Part shown: one piece after another, positions 32,101 to 47,100 of the stretch
Position numbering within the stretch: position 1 is the first letter of the stretch
Layout of the letters: every line of letters starts with the position of its first letter
Origin: Deltaproteobacteria bacterium
GTDB lineage: Bacteria > Bdellovibrionota_B > Oligoflexia > Oligoflexales > CAIYRB01
Assembly (NCBI GenBank): GCA_016874735.1
Contig: VGTI01000020.1
Coordinates: 1-64,000, forward strand
DNA: 64,000 bases
Direction: 5' to 3'
The notes under the pieces: generated by a model
Told to the model about the DNA's origin: nothing
The model's database searches: none
Seen by the model: only the letters and a program-made list of their open reading frames with translations
Program-made: the position numbers and the translations under genes

Positions 32101-35100
32101 TCGTATCCGAATCCTGAACTGGGCCCAAGCGGTGCGCTTGCAGGCACCTACACTAAAGTGTTCGTCGATACTAAAGGTCGCGTCCGCACCGGTATGGCAC
32201 TTGTCGCCAGTGACGTACCAAATCTGCCTGCCTCGGTCATCACCTCCGGTAGCTTAGCTGTCACGGTTGGCGGTACAGGTGCCACCACCTTTACCAACAA
32301 CGGCGTCATTATTGGTAACGGTGGTAACAATCTACTTTCGACAGGTGCTGGCCAGGAAAATCAAGTCTTGCGTCTAGCTGCTGGTGCGACGGTGCCAAGC
32401 TTTGGGGCCATCGACCTCTCTAAAGCGGCTGCGGTTACAGGAGTTCTTGGGACCACAGTTGGTGGTACAGGTAAAAACTCAACTGCTGTATTCCCGGATA
32501 CCGGCACGGTGGTGACGCGCGAAGCCACGGAAAGCATGGCTAATAAGACCATTAGCAACTCGACATTAACGACCAGCCTGATAAACGGCAGTTCGACCAT
32601 CGGTGGATCCACAGTCATCAATACGCTCGGTGGTATGACTGTGGCATCGGCTACCATCAATGGTGACATCACAGTCCGCGGTAATAATACTTCGGCAAAC
32701 AAAATATACTTTGGTGACAGCACTTCAACCAATACTGTTGGCTTGAAAGCCCCAGATACTTTCGCCAGTTCGTTCATACTGACACTACCAAATAACGACG
32801 GACTAGCCGGTGAGGTTCTGACTACGGACGGCTCTGGTGTGATGAGCTGGGTATCTGGCGCATCACCGCTCGGCGCAGTGCCAAGCGGTGGCGACCTTAC
32901 CGGCTCGTACCCGAGTCCGCAGCTCACTAACACCGGCGTCATAGCTGGCCAGTACACGAAAGTGACGGTAAATGCCAAGGGCCGGGTAACCAGTGCCACC
33001 TCTTTGGTTGCGACCGACATCCCAAGCTTACCTGCATCGGTAATCGGTAACGGAACGCTGCCTGTCACAGTGGGCGGTACCGGCTCCAGTATGTTCACCG
33101 AGCGAGGCGTCATTCTCGGTAACAGCACGGGCAATCTCTATTCGACCGCCGCTGGCAACCAGTACCAAGTGCTGATGGTGCCGTCTAACAACGGTTCCCC
33201 GACATTCGGTGCCCTAAATCTTTCGAGCCCAGCAGCCGTCACGGGCATCTTGCCTACAGGTCGCGGTGGTATCGGCGTCGATTCTACGGCCACCTTCCCG
33301 ACATCGGGGACGGTCGTAACTGCTGAAGCTAGCCAAACCCTGGTTAACAAAACACTGGCCAGCCCAACGATCAATGCAGGCACGATTGGTGGCTCGTCAC
33401 GAATCGCAGATGCAACCGTGATTGACACGACGGGAACACTAGCTGCTGGACCTAGCACCATCACGGGCGACATCACCATCCGCACGACTAGTGCCACGGC
33501 CAATCGGCTGGTATTCACTGACTCTGGGTCGACCAAAACGCTAGGATTCAAGGCACCGGACGTGATCTACAATACTCCGGTCACATGGGTATTGCCAGAC
33601 GGTGACGGTTCCAATGGACAGCTGCTACGCACGAGTGGCAGTGGTGTACTAAGCTGGGTATCCGGTGCTGCACCCACTGGTGCCGCCGGTGGTGATTTGA
33701 GTGGCAGTTACCCGGCTCCTGTGCTGACGAACACTACAGTCGTCGCAGGCACGTATCAAAAAGTCGCAGTTGACCAAAAAGGCCGTGTTTACTACGGATC
33801 CAGTTTAGCAGTAACAGACATCCCCAGCTTACCAACTAGTATCATTGGGTCTGGCATATTTAACGTCGAAAACGGCGGCACCGGATCTGGTAGCTTTAAC
33901 TCCAGAGGTGTCATCCTAGGAAACGGAACTGGCAGCCTATACTCAACGGTAGCTGGTACAGCATTCCAGGTCCTGAGTGTACCTAGCAACGGAGGCAACC
34001 CAACCTTTGGACCCCTCAATTTATCACAAAACGCCGCAGTCGCAGGCACTCTGTCGGCTGCCTACGGTGGTACGGGTGTCAGTGGTAACGCGGTATACCC
34101 CCAAGCGGGCACCGTCGTTACCAGGGATGAGATTGAAACTTTAACTAATAAAACGTTACTTAGCCCAATCGTCACTGCCGGTACGATCAACGGATCCTCA
34201 GTAATCGGTGGCGCAACGATCATCAGCACCACTGGGACGATCAGTGGCGGGGCGACAACTATCGCCGGCAACCTCACGATTCAAGGCCAAGGTGCTCTTG
34301 GTGATGCCAACCGGTTACGGCTCAACGACAAAGGCACGACGAATTACGTAGGTGTGAAAGCTCCACAAACTCTTACTTCGTCCTTTGATTTAACCCTACC
34401 CAACAGCGCAGGCAGCGCCGGGCAAATCCTTGCAAACTCAGGAAGTGGCATCCTAACCTGGATCACTGGCACCACGCCCACCGGTGCGGCTGGTGGCGAC
34501 TTAACGGGATCCTATCCTAACCCAATTCTGCAGACCGTACTGGCAAATCCGGGCGTATACCAAAAAGTGACCGTGGATGAAAAAGGTCGGGTCACTGCAG
34601 CTACCAGTTTGAGTCCCAGCGATATCCCAAGTTTACCGGCAAATATCATTGGCACCGGCGCCGTCGCCGTGAACGTCGGTGGTACGGGCAGGACGACCTT
34701 CACAACCAAGGGTGTCGTTCTCGGTAACGGCGATGGCGCACTCAACGTGACAGGTGCTGGACTGGCATATCAGACTCTCGTGATACCTAGCGACGGTGGT
34801 CCACCAGAGTTTGGCGCTCTTGACCTATCAAAACCAACAGCGGTCAATAATATCCTTGGGAAATCCAATGGCGGTACCGGCATTACGTCTAACGCCACGT
34901 TCCCGAGTGCTGGTGTCATCGTCACCCGTGACGAGATCGAAACCCTAACCAATAAAACCCTGACATCTCCACTCATCAACAGTGGCACGATGGACGGCGG
35001 TTTAATTACCGGTGCAACGACGATTGCCGTCGATGGCACCCTTGCTGCCCAGGACACCACGATATCAGGTAATATCAGCATCCTCGGGGATACGAGCAAC

Positions 35101-38100
35101 GCGCGGAAACTCATGTTCTATGACAAGGGGGTAACAAACTATGCCTCGCTGCGCGCACCAGACACACTCAGTACGTCGATCAATTGGATTCTGCCTAACA
35201 CGGTAGGCACTAGCGGTCAGCTGCTAGCCAACACAGGCAGTGGGCAGTTAGGTTGGGTCAATGGAGCTAATCCGGTCGGTAACGCTTCCGGTGACCTTAC
35301 CGGCACGTTCCCGAACCCTTCGTTGGCAGTCTCAGGCGTGGTCGCTGGAACCTATACCAAGTTGAGAGTTGACGCGAAAGGTCGCGCCCTATGGGGCACT
35401 ACTCTTAGCGTCTCCGATATTCCGCCGCTACCTACAGCTGCGATTACCTCGGGAGTGTTCGGGGTGGTTAACGGCGGTACGGGTGCGTCTAACTTTACAA
35501 GCAACGGGGTCGTCATCGGCAACGGCGGATCGAACCTCTTCTCGACGGCTGCGGGAAGCGCCTTCCAGAGTCTAGTGGTTCCAGCTGGTGGTGGAATTCC
35601 GTCGTTCGGTGCGGTCAATCTTTCCCAAGCTGCAGCTGTGGTCGGCACGCTACCAACAAGTCGCGGTGGTACCGGTGTAGTTTCCACGGCCGTGTTCCCA
35701 CAATCAGGTACCGTCATTACAGACATCGGTCAGCAAACTCTGACGACCAAGACGATCAACTCTTCGGTGTTCAACACAGGCACTATCAATGGGACCTCTA
35801 TTATCACGGGCAATACCATCATCGACACCCAAGGGACAGCGACCATGGGTACCACGACCGTGAACGGCAACGTTTCGCTCCGTGGTGATGGTAACGGCAA
35901 TGCACGCCGCCTGATCTTCTTCGATGGTGGCAGCTTGAACTCCGTGTCGTTCCGCGCACCAGCGACTCTTGCCGGATCGGTAACATGGACCTTGCCTGGA
36001 ACCGATGGCATCAGTGGACAGCTACTAAGCACCAATGGTTCTGGAACTTTGAGTTGGGCGTCAGGTGCGATCCCAACAGGGGCCGCTGGTGGCGATCTCA
36101 CAGGCAGCTATCCTAATCCTACTCTGGGACCAAGCGGCGTAAGCGCTGGCACCTACGTGAAAGTTCGCGTTGATACCAAAGGCCGTGTGATTGGCTACAT
36201 GGCATTGAATGCCAATGACATCCCAAGCCTACCGGCTGACAAAATCGGATCAGGAGTATTTGGAGTCGCAACAGGCGGCACCGGCGCGAGTAACTTTACA
36301 ACTGACGGTGTCATCATCGGCAACGGGATCAATAACCTACTGTCTACTGCAGCAGGTCAACCGTACCAAAGCCTCATTGTGCCATCCGGCAGCACAACAC
36401 CGCGGTTCGGCGCGATAGCACTCGATCAGGCCGCTGCCGTGAGCGGCGTACTCCCTACTGCCAACGGTGGTACGGGCGTCGAATCGACGGCAGTCTTCCC
36501 GTCGGACGGTACTGTGATCACGGCCGAGGCAGTACAGACATTAGCGGCTAAAACCTTGACGACCCCAATGATCAACGGGGGCACGCTATCATCTGGTGTG
36601 ATCAACGGATCCACCGTGATCAGCACTACCGGAACACTTGATGCCGGTGCCACTAATATTACCGGTGACATCAACATCATGACGACGACCAGTACTGCTA
36701 ACAGACTGGTCTTCCGCGATGCTGGTAGCAACTCGATAGCCCTTAAAGCACCGAATACTCTCAGCACCTCGGTCGAATTCAAACTACCAGACGGTGATGG
36801 CCAACCAGACCAACTACTGAAAACAGACGGCAGCGGTCAGTGGTCCTGGGTTTCTGGTGCAGCACCAACTGGTATTGCTGGCGGTGATTTAACTGGAAGC
36901 TATCCAAATCCAGTATTAAGAAACAGCACGGTCACCGCTGGCACCTATCCGAAACTGATGGTTGATGCGCGCGGTATCGTCATCGGTGGCACTAACCTCA
37001 GCGCTTCGGACATCCCCTCCATCGACGCATCAAAGATCGTCTCTGGTTCTCTTGACGTGTCGGTGGGCGGTACTGGTGCGACAACCTTCAACAATAAAGG
37101 CGTCGTGATCGGCAACGGCTCAAGTGCACTTTCAAGCACTGGAGCTGGGCTACCCTATCAGGTCCTTGTTGCCCCTACAGATGGCACGCAGGCTCCTTAC
37201 TTCGGCGCTGTTAATCTGTCGCAGGCAAATGCGGTGACAGGCATTTTGCCTAGTTCACTCGGTGGTACCGGCACACCGTCCACCGCAATCTATCCGACCT
37301 CAGGCACCATCGTAACGAGAACTGCTACTGAGACCCTAACGAGCAAAACGCTCAGCGGCTCCTTTGTCACCGACGGCACGATCAACGGAGCCTCATTGAT
37401 CACTGGCACCACAGTCATCAGCACAACCGGCTCGATTGCCTCAGGAGCTCAGTCGGTCACTGGAAACATCACCTTGAAACCTACAGTCTCCGGTGCGAGC
37501 AGAATCATCTTTAACGATACTGGGACGACCCAAACACTCGCCTTTAAAGCTCCTGAAACGCTGACTAAGTCCGCTGTTTGGACCCTCCCAGACGGTGACG
37601 GTCAACCCAACCAGTTGCTGATGACCAACGGTTCAAGCGTTCTCAGCTGGGTCTCGGGCGCAGCACCAAGTGGCCCTGCTGGTGGCGACCTCTCAGGCAG
37701 TTATCCGAATCCCGTGCTACCACTTTCTGGTGCCACCCCTGGCACCTACGCCAAAGTCCGGGTTGATAACAAAGGCCGCGTCACTGCAGGAATGAGCTTG
37801 CTCGCCAGCGACATCCCGAGTTTATCGGCCAGCATCATTGGCTCGGGAGTCCTAGGAGTCACCAACGGTGGTACCGGTGCATCTAACTTCTCAAATAACG
37901 GCGTCATACTCGGCACTGGCGGCAACAATCTTCTATCAACAGCGGCTGGTAACGCCTACCAGGTGCTGACCGTGCCAAGCAACGGTGGCACACCATCGTT
38001 CAGCGCCCTCAACCTCGGTCAAGGCGCAGCAATTACTGGTGTACTAGCGACTACCTACGGTGGTACGGGCGTGTCTTCGAGTGCAACGTTCCCACAAAAC

Positions 38101-41100
38101 GGCACCATCGTGACGCGCGATGCCGTTGAGGCCCTAACCAACAAAACGCTCACGGCACCGCTCATGACTGCCGCGACGATCAACGGCGCGTCGCTGATCG
38201 CTGGTTCGACATCAATCAGCAGCACCGGCACTTTGAGCATTGGTGAGACTGTCATCGATGGCAATATCACGCTGCAAGCGAATCCAACAACTGCAAACAA
38301 ATTTATGTTTAACGATAAGACTGATAACTACTACATAGCTCTGAAGGCTCCAGACGTCCTGGCGGCTTCTGAGACTTTCGTCCTACCGGTAGCTGATGGC
38401 ATTGCGAATCAAATTCTCACGACTAACGGCGCCGGCTCTCTGGGTTGGGCGAGCGGCACCACACCAATTGGCAACGCCGGCGGTGATCTTACCGGCACGT
38501 TCCCGAATCCAATACTGAAACCAAGTGGAGCTAATGCCGGTAATTATCCGAAAGTTACGGTTGACACTAAGGGTCGTGTAACTGCTGGCCTAACCCTCGA
38601 TATCGCTGACGTACCGCCGCTCCCTGGGTCAAAAATTTCCAGTGGGACTGTTAACGTGATCAATGGTGGTACCGGAGCATCGAATTTCACCAGCAACGGT
38701 GTGGTCATCGGTAACGGTACTGGCAACCTACTCACCACCGCCGCCGGTGCCGCCAATCAAATCCTGAGAGTCCCATCGGGCGGCGGTCTACCTTCATTCG
38801 GTGCGCTGAACTTATCTGATGCTGCTGCAGTTTCTGGGATTTTGCCATCCAGCGTCGGTGGTACTGGGATAGCGTCGGATGCCGTCTACCCAACGACTGG
38901 CACCATTGTCGTCCGTAGCGCTGCTGAGACTCTAAGCAATAAAACCCTTAACAACACCGTGATGATGAGCGGCACGATTGACGGTGCGTCGCAAATCATC
39001 GGTTCAACACTTATCAACACGTCAGGTGTTGCAACTGTAGGCGGCGCCAACATCAACGGCGATCTCACGGTACGCGGTACTGGGGTCGGTGGTATCGCTA
39101 ACAAAGTGGTGCTAAACAATGCTGCCAATACGTTCTCGCTATCTCTGAAGGCGCCAGATGGGCTGACGGCTAATAAAGTGTGGACTCTCCCCCCTGCTGA
39201 CGGCACGAATGGTCAAGTGTTAAGCACTGACGGATCTGGAGTGCTAGGCTGGGTCAGCGGCACATCCCCAACCGGCGCCGCCAGTGGAGATCTAGCAGGC
39301 AGTTACCCTGCTCCGGTATTGAGCACTGTGGTCACTGAGGGCACCTATACCAAAATGTTTGTCGATACCAAAGGTCGGGTCCGCTACGGTACTAACCTGT
39401 TGGCGACGGACATTCCAAGCCTCCCAGCCTCAGCCATCGGCTCGGGTGAGATCTCTGTTAGCCGCGGCGGTACTGGCTCTAACAACTTTACCAACAACGC
39501 ACTCTTAGTTGGTAACGGGACCAGTGCCCTGGGTACGGTGGCTCCGGGCAATGCTGGTCAGGTCTTGACCATGTTAACCAATAATGGCCTCCCCACGTTT
39601 GGAGCCCTCAATTTAGCGAGCGCCAATGCCGTCAGCGGTCTACTGCCGTCATCCAACGGTGGTACCGGCATCAGCTCAACAGCAACATACCCGTCCACCG
39701 GTGTCATCGTCACTGAGGCCGGAGCCGCTGCCTTGAGCAACAAAACACTCACGTCACCTCAGATAAACGGTGGCACGGTCAGCAATGCCTTAATCGCTGG
39801 ATCAACGGAGATCAATACCACAGGAACCATTCGCAGTGGAGCTCAGACTGTAGATGGCGACATCACCGTCCTGGGCAATACCACGACGGCTAATAGACTC
39901 ATCTTAAATGATAAAGGCACAAGTAGCTCAGCGAAGTTTATCGCTCTCAAAGCGCCAGACACAGTGACCACGTCGCAAACTTTCGTACTGCCAGTAACCG
40001 ATGGTGGTATTAATCAGCTACTAACTACCAACGGTTCGGGATCGTTAGGTTGGACGTCAAGCGCACTGCCGTCGGGGGCAGCTGGCGGCGATCTAAGCGG
40101 TAACTATCCAAATCCAAGTCTCGCCGCGAGCGGTGTGACAGCCGGTAGCTATGCCAAAGTTGTAGTCGATACCAAAGGCCGGGTCATAAATGGTTTGGCG
40201 CTTAGCACAAGCGATATTCCTAACATCTCAGCGAACATCATCAACACTGGCACCTTGAGCGTGAGCTTTGGCGGTACCGGAGCTGGTTTCTTTACTAACA
40301 AAGGCGTCGTTCTTGGCGGCGGTAGCGGTGCTCTTTATACAACTACGGCCGGTAGTGCCTACCAAGTTCTGAGCGTACCTAGTGATGGCACAAGCCCTGT
40401 ATTTGGTCCGATTAACATCAACCATGACAGCGCTGTAAGTGGGCTCCTAAAAACCACCAACGGTGGTACGGGAGTTAACTCCAACGCTACATTCCCTTCG
40501 ACTGGTTTGGTGCTCACTGATTCCAACACGGCCACTCTGACTAACAAAACTCTGACGAGCCCGCTGATTTCGTCAGCTACTATTAACAGCGCCTCGCTTA
40601 TCACGGGTCAGACCGTGATCAATACCCAAGGCGCTATCGCGACCTCCTCAACCATCACCGCCGCAAGCAATGTCACGATCCAAGGTAGCGGTGGACAAGC
40701 GAATCGCTTAATTCTGCAAAACCCACTGAACACGGCATCAGTATCACTCAAGGCTGCCGATGGTCTAGCTTCCTCGATTACGTTCAGTTTACCAACTAGC
40801 GTTGGCAGCCCCTACCAAGTACTCCAAACCGATGGGTCTGGTGCCCTGAGTTGGACGACAGGCGTGCAACCATCCGGTGCCGCTGGTGGAGCAGACCTTA
40901 CAGGCAACTACCCAAGCCCTTATCTGACCGACACCGGCACGGCCACGGGTACCTTCACTAAGGTTTACGTTGATTCCAAAGGTCGTGTACGCTCAGCAAC
41001 CACTCTGGTTGCCAGCGACATACCTCCGCTGTCCACAAGTATCTTAACCAGTGGCACATTGGGCGTGAGCAACGGAGGTACCGGTGCTACGAGCTTCACG

Positions 41101-44100
41101 CTCAAAGGCGTCCTCGTAGGGAGTGGCGCCTCGGCTATCTCGGCTACCGCTGCCGGTAATGACGACGAAGTGCTTGTCGCAACCCCAAGTGGCCCGACTT
41201 TCGGTAAAGTCAACTTAGGCTCAGCTAGTGCAGTGTCTGGCATCTTGGGCAGCACGTACGGTGGTACCGGCGTCTCATCAACAGCAACTTATCCAAGCAC
41301 TGGCGTCATCGTCACGCGCGACGCTGCAGAGACACTGACGCAAAAAACGCTTACCAGCCCGATCATCAATGCAGCAACAATCGATCTTGCATCGCTGATC
41401 ACCGGCTCAACGACGATCGATACCACAGGTACGATCACCGCAGGTAACACTAGTGTGAATGGCACGATCACCTTGCGTGGTAACACAACTAACTCCAAAG
41501 CCATCGTATTTAACGACAAGGACAACACAGGGTCCCTGCAGCTGCGTGCTCCAGATACTGTCACTAACTCCGCATCGTGGATCTTACCAAACGGTGACGG
41601 TCAACCTGGTCAGGTCTTAAAAACTGATGGTTCGGGTAACCTAGGCTGGGTCAGCTCACTAGCTCCAAGCGGACCAGCTGGTGCCGGTGGTGGTGACCTG
41701 ACGGGATCTTATCCAAACCCAGTGTTGACCACTGTAGTGACAGCAGGCACCTACACCAAAGTGGTCGTTAATGAACGCGGTCGTGTCACTGGTAGCATGG
41801 CTTTAGCAGTCAGCGACATCCCGACGTTACCAACATCAAAAATTGGCTCTGGTTCCTTCAGCGTTACCAATGGTGGTACCGGCACATCGACCTTGACTCT
41901 AAACGGCGTCATGGTGGGTAACAGTGCTGATGCCGTTAAAACCACTGCGCAAGGCTCAGCCTACCAAGTGCTGACAGTATCACCATCAGGTGGTGGCATG
42001 CCAGAGTTTGGCGCCGTTAACTTGGCCCAAGCAAACGCTGTAACCGGTATCCTCTCGACAGCTAATGGTGGTATCGGTCGCACTTCGAACGCAACCTTTC
42101 CAGCTTCCGGTGTGGTCGTTACTGAAAATGGGGCCGGCACCCTGAGTAGCAAGACTCTCGATAGCCCAATCATCTCTGCAGCTACGATCAATGGTGCCTC
42201 GGTGATCAGTGGTAGCACCGTAATAAATACGACTGGCAGCGTTTACACAACATCCACAATCAAAGCTAAGTCTGACATCAGTATCGAAGGTGCTGGTACG
42301 CTGTCGAATAAACTCGTACTCCATGATGGTGACACATCCAACTATTACGGCATCAAAGCCCCTGACTCTTTGGCCTCGGATCTGACTTGGATCCTGCCTG
42401 CAACGCAAGGCGCCGCTTCCAGCGTGCTGACCACCAATGGATCGGGCTCACTCAGCTGGATTTCGGGTGTACCACCAACGGGTAATGCTGATGGCGATCT
42501 CACTGGAACATACCCGGCACCGACCTTAAAGACCGTAATGCTAGGGTCTGAGGGAACCTACACCAAAGTGTACGTTGATGCTAAGGGACGCGTAACATCT
42601 GCTTCCAACCTTGTTGAAGCAGATGTACCAAATCTTCAAACGACCAAAATCACGTCTGGCATATTCTCGGTAGCACGCGGTGGTACCGGTGCATCAAGCT
42701 TCACTGACAACGGTGTCATCTTAGGTAACGGCAGCAACACACCACTTAAAGTCACTGCCGCCGGTCAGGCCTTCGAAGTCTTGCGCGTGCCATCAGGAGG
42801 CGGCTCACCGTCGTTCGGTGCGATCAACCTAGCTAGCTCGTTTGCCGTCACCGGTATTCTGCCTGCAACGTTAGGTGGTACTGGTACCTCTTCGGATGCT
42901 GTTTACCCAACCACAGGCGTCATCGTAACAGAAGCCAGCGTCTCCACATTAACGAACAAAACACTGAACAGCCCGCAAATTAATACCGGTACCGTCGGTG
43001 GCGCATCGCTGGTTACCGGAAGCACTGTGATCAATACCACTGGCAATATCAGCGGTGGCATTTTCACAGCCGCGGGTGACATCCGCATTCGCGGTAATAA
43101 CAACACAGCAAACAATCTGGTATTGAACGATAAGAATGCAACTTACGGCGTTAATTTGAAGGCGCCCGATACGATGGTGGCATCAGTCACTTACACGTTG
43201 CCTGGCTCCTACGGTTCCGCAGGGCAGTTGCTGCAAACTAACGCCTCTGGCCAACTCAGCTGGGTATCTGGTGCTGCACCTACTGGTAGTGCAACCGGCG
43301 ATCTCGTGGGTAATTACCCTAACCCAAGTCTCGCTGCTGTCGGCACAGCCGGCACCTACGCCAAAGTCACTACCGATAGCAAAGGCCGCGTCATTGCAGG
43401 TACAACCTTATCGCCGAGCGACCTACCACCGATTTCGGGCTCTCAGATCGTCAATGGCGCGGTAAGTGTCCTCAACGGTGGTACCGGTGCCAACAGCTTC
43501 ACGGCTAACGGCATTTTGGTCGGTGCAGGTGCCGGTCCCGTATCAGCAACGGCATCCGGACTGCAGTATCAGGTGCTGACAGTCGATGCGAGTAATGGTC
43601 CCACGTTTGGCGCTGTCAACCTGGCTTCGAGTCTTGCCGTAACGGGCTATCTACCAGCTAGTCATGGTGGTACTGGCATCTACTCGACTGCTACGTTCCC
43701 AGCTAGCGGTACAGTGGCAACCCTGGCTGCGGCACAAACTTTCACCAATAAAACTCTGACCAGCCCCTACATCTCAGCCGGTACCATCGACGGGGCTTCG
43801 GTCATCACTGGTAGCACCACAATCAGTACAACGGGATCGATCGATTCCACCTCAACCATCCACTCCACCGGCGACATCACCATCCGCGCCACTGGTGCGA
43901 CCCAAAACAAACTCGTGTTGAATAGCCCGAGCGACGCCTCATATGTCGCCTTGAAGGCTCCAGATAGCCCAGTACAGTCCCTCATATTCACACTGCCTAC
44001 GAGCTATGGCTCGAATGGTCAGTTCCTCACAACCAACGGCTCAGGTACCTTGAGCTGGACGGCGGGTGCTACTCCCTCGGGCGCTGCTACTGGCGATCTT

Positions 44101-47100
44101 ACCGGCAACTATCCCAACCCAAGTTTGACGGCCACCGACGTCACTGCTGGCACTTACACTAAACTGTATGTAGACGCGAAAGGTCGTGCACAGTACGGTA
44201 CATCGCTATCTGTTAGCGATATCCCAACGCTACCCACGAGTTCAATATCTGGCGTCTTTGGTATGACAAATGGTGGCCTCGGCGTCTCAAGTATCACCGC
44301 CAACGCCGTGCTACTAGGTAACGGCTCAGGCACCATCAAATCGGCGGCCGGTTCTGACGGCCAAGTGCTGGTGATCTCAAGTAATGTCCCAACCTTCGGC
44401 ACCGTCAATCTGAGTAGCACGGCCGCCGTTGCAGGCACTCTCGCTAAATCGATGGGTGGTACGGGTATCAGCTCTACCGCTGTATTCCCCGGCAGCGGCA
44501 CGATCGTGGTCCAGGATGCGATTGAAACCCTGAGCAACAAAACGCTAAACACCACCATTTTGAGCAGTGGCACCGTTCAAGGCTCTTCACTCATTGGTGA
44601 AGGTACCGTTATCAACACGAGTGGATCAATCACCACATCGTCATCAATCACCGCGACTGGTGCCGTCACGATCCGCGGCAACAACACTACTTCGAATAGC
44701 CTGATCCTCAACGATAAAGGCACTACTAACTACGTCAGCCTACGTGCTCCAGATACACTAGCTGGCAATATCAGTTACGTTCTGCCGGCAGTTGATGGTT
44801 CTCTTAACCAAATTTTGACTACAAATGGATCAGGCTCGCTCAGCTGGACTTCGAATGTCACGCCTACAAGTGCTGCTAGCGGTGACTTGACCGGCACCTA
44901 TCCTAACCCAGTCCTGACTAATACCAGTGTGATTGCTGGGACCTATACCAAAGTATATGTTGACACTAAAGGTCGCGTCCAAACGGCTACCTCACTCTTA
45001 GCGAGCGATGTACCGTCTTTAGATACCTCCATCCTTTCGTCTGGGATCTTGAGTGTCGCTCGCGGCGGTACGGGTGCAAATAGCTTTATTAATAACGGTG
45101 TCGTCCTAGGCTCGGGCGGCGGCGTGGGACTAAGCTCAACCCAACCAGGTACGCTAAACCAAGTATTTAAAGTTGGCCAGACGGGCCCAGAATTCGGCCA
45201 GATCAATCTCGCCGCCCCCGAGGCCGTCAGCGGCATCCTCGACCGCACCAACGGTGGTACTGGCATCTCGAGTGGCGCTACCTTCCCATCGAGCGGCACC
45301 ATCGTCGTGCGTGATGCGACAGAAACACTTACGAACAAAACGCTGGAACGTACGATCCTCTCCAGTGGCACGGTCAACGGCGCATCGCTCATCAGTGGAA
45401 CCACCATCATCAATACTTCGGGGGCGATCACTACTGGCTCGACTCTCACCACGGCAGGTAACGTGACCATCGGCGCCACGGGAGCCACCAACAATAGCCT
45501 GATACTCAAAACCAGTAACGACAGTTGGGCAGCAAGTATCAAGGCTTCAAACTCAATGGCTGCCAACATGACGCTGACGCTGCCTGTTGACGACGGCACG
45601 AGTGGACAATTGCTCGCCACCGATGGCTCAGGTGTGCTGAGCTGGGTCACTGGAGCAGCACCAAGCGGTCCAGCCGCTAGTGCCGACCTCACCGGAACTT
45701 ATCCTAACCCAGTGCTTACCAGCATTATGGGCACACCAGGCACTTACACCAAGGTTGCTGTTGATGCTAAAGGACGTGCTTACTTCGGATCCACGCTCGA
45801 AACCACTGATCTGCCACCGCTGGCGACGACGATGATTACATCCGGCACTCTTGGACTCACCAGAGGCGGTACGGGTGCGACCAGCTTCACAACTAATGGA
45901 GTCGTCCTAGGTGGTGCTTCGGGACTAAGCTCAACCAGTGCTGGTGCGATTAATCAAGTACTCGTCATACCCACCGGTGGCGGCGCTCCATCCTTCGGGG
46001 CGGTTAACCTTGCATCCACTGCAGCAGTAACCGGTATCTTGCCAGGAACGCAAGGTGGTACTGGCGTAAGTTCGACGGCCACCTATCCGGCGTCTGGCAC
46101 GATCGTCACCAGAGCCGCGACCGAAACTCTAGAAAATAAAACTCTCACCGCACCTACGATTAACTCTGGCACCTTGGCCGGAACATCGCTCATCGGCGGC
46201 GCTGCAACGATCAACACCAGCGGCTCGATCACCACAAGTTCAACGCTGACTACGACGGGCAACATCACGCTGCAAGGCAACGGCACTACTGCCAGCAAAC
46301 TAGTACTCAACAATGCTGCAAATAATGCGACGGTATCGTTGCAAGCGCCAGCAACGCCAAGTCCATCGAACTTAACCTTCGTACTACCTGCTGACTATGG
46401 CTCAAGTGGCTACGTGTTAACCTCTAACGGTAGCGGCACTCTGTCCTGGGCTGTGGGCGGTACGCCATCGGGTTCTGCCTCCGGTGGTGATCTGAGCGGC
46501 AATTACCCAGCCCCAGTGCTTGCTGCAACCAGCGTTACGGCCGGGACCTATACCAAACTCTATGTCGACGCCAAAGGTCGTGCTCAATACGGTACATCGC
46601 TAGTTGTCGCCGATATCCCAGCATTGCCTCCATCGGCTATCAGCGGCACGATCCCGGTCTCTGGTGGTGGTACTGGTGTGACCAGCTTCACCAACAACGG
46701 TGTCGTTATCGGTGCTGGGGCACAGCCACTATCAACGCTTTCAGGCACCAATAACCAGGTCATGTTTATCAGCGGCGGAGCTCCCACATTTGGAGCGATT
46801 GACCTCGCCGCCTCTGCGGCCGTAAGTGGTCTCCTTAGCCGCGCAAATGGTGGTACGGGCATCATTAGTACCGCCACATTCCCATCGAGCGGCACCATCG
46901 CCACTGTCGCAGGTGCTGAGACCTTTACTAACAAAACACTCACATCTCCGATTATCAACAGCGGCACCATAAACAACGGGCTAATCACTGGAACAGCCGC
47001 TATCAGCACTACCGGCACGATTAGTTCTGGTGCTGTCACCACCAATGCCGACATCACTATCACGGGCAACAATAAAATAGTACTTCGTGATAGCGGCGCT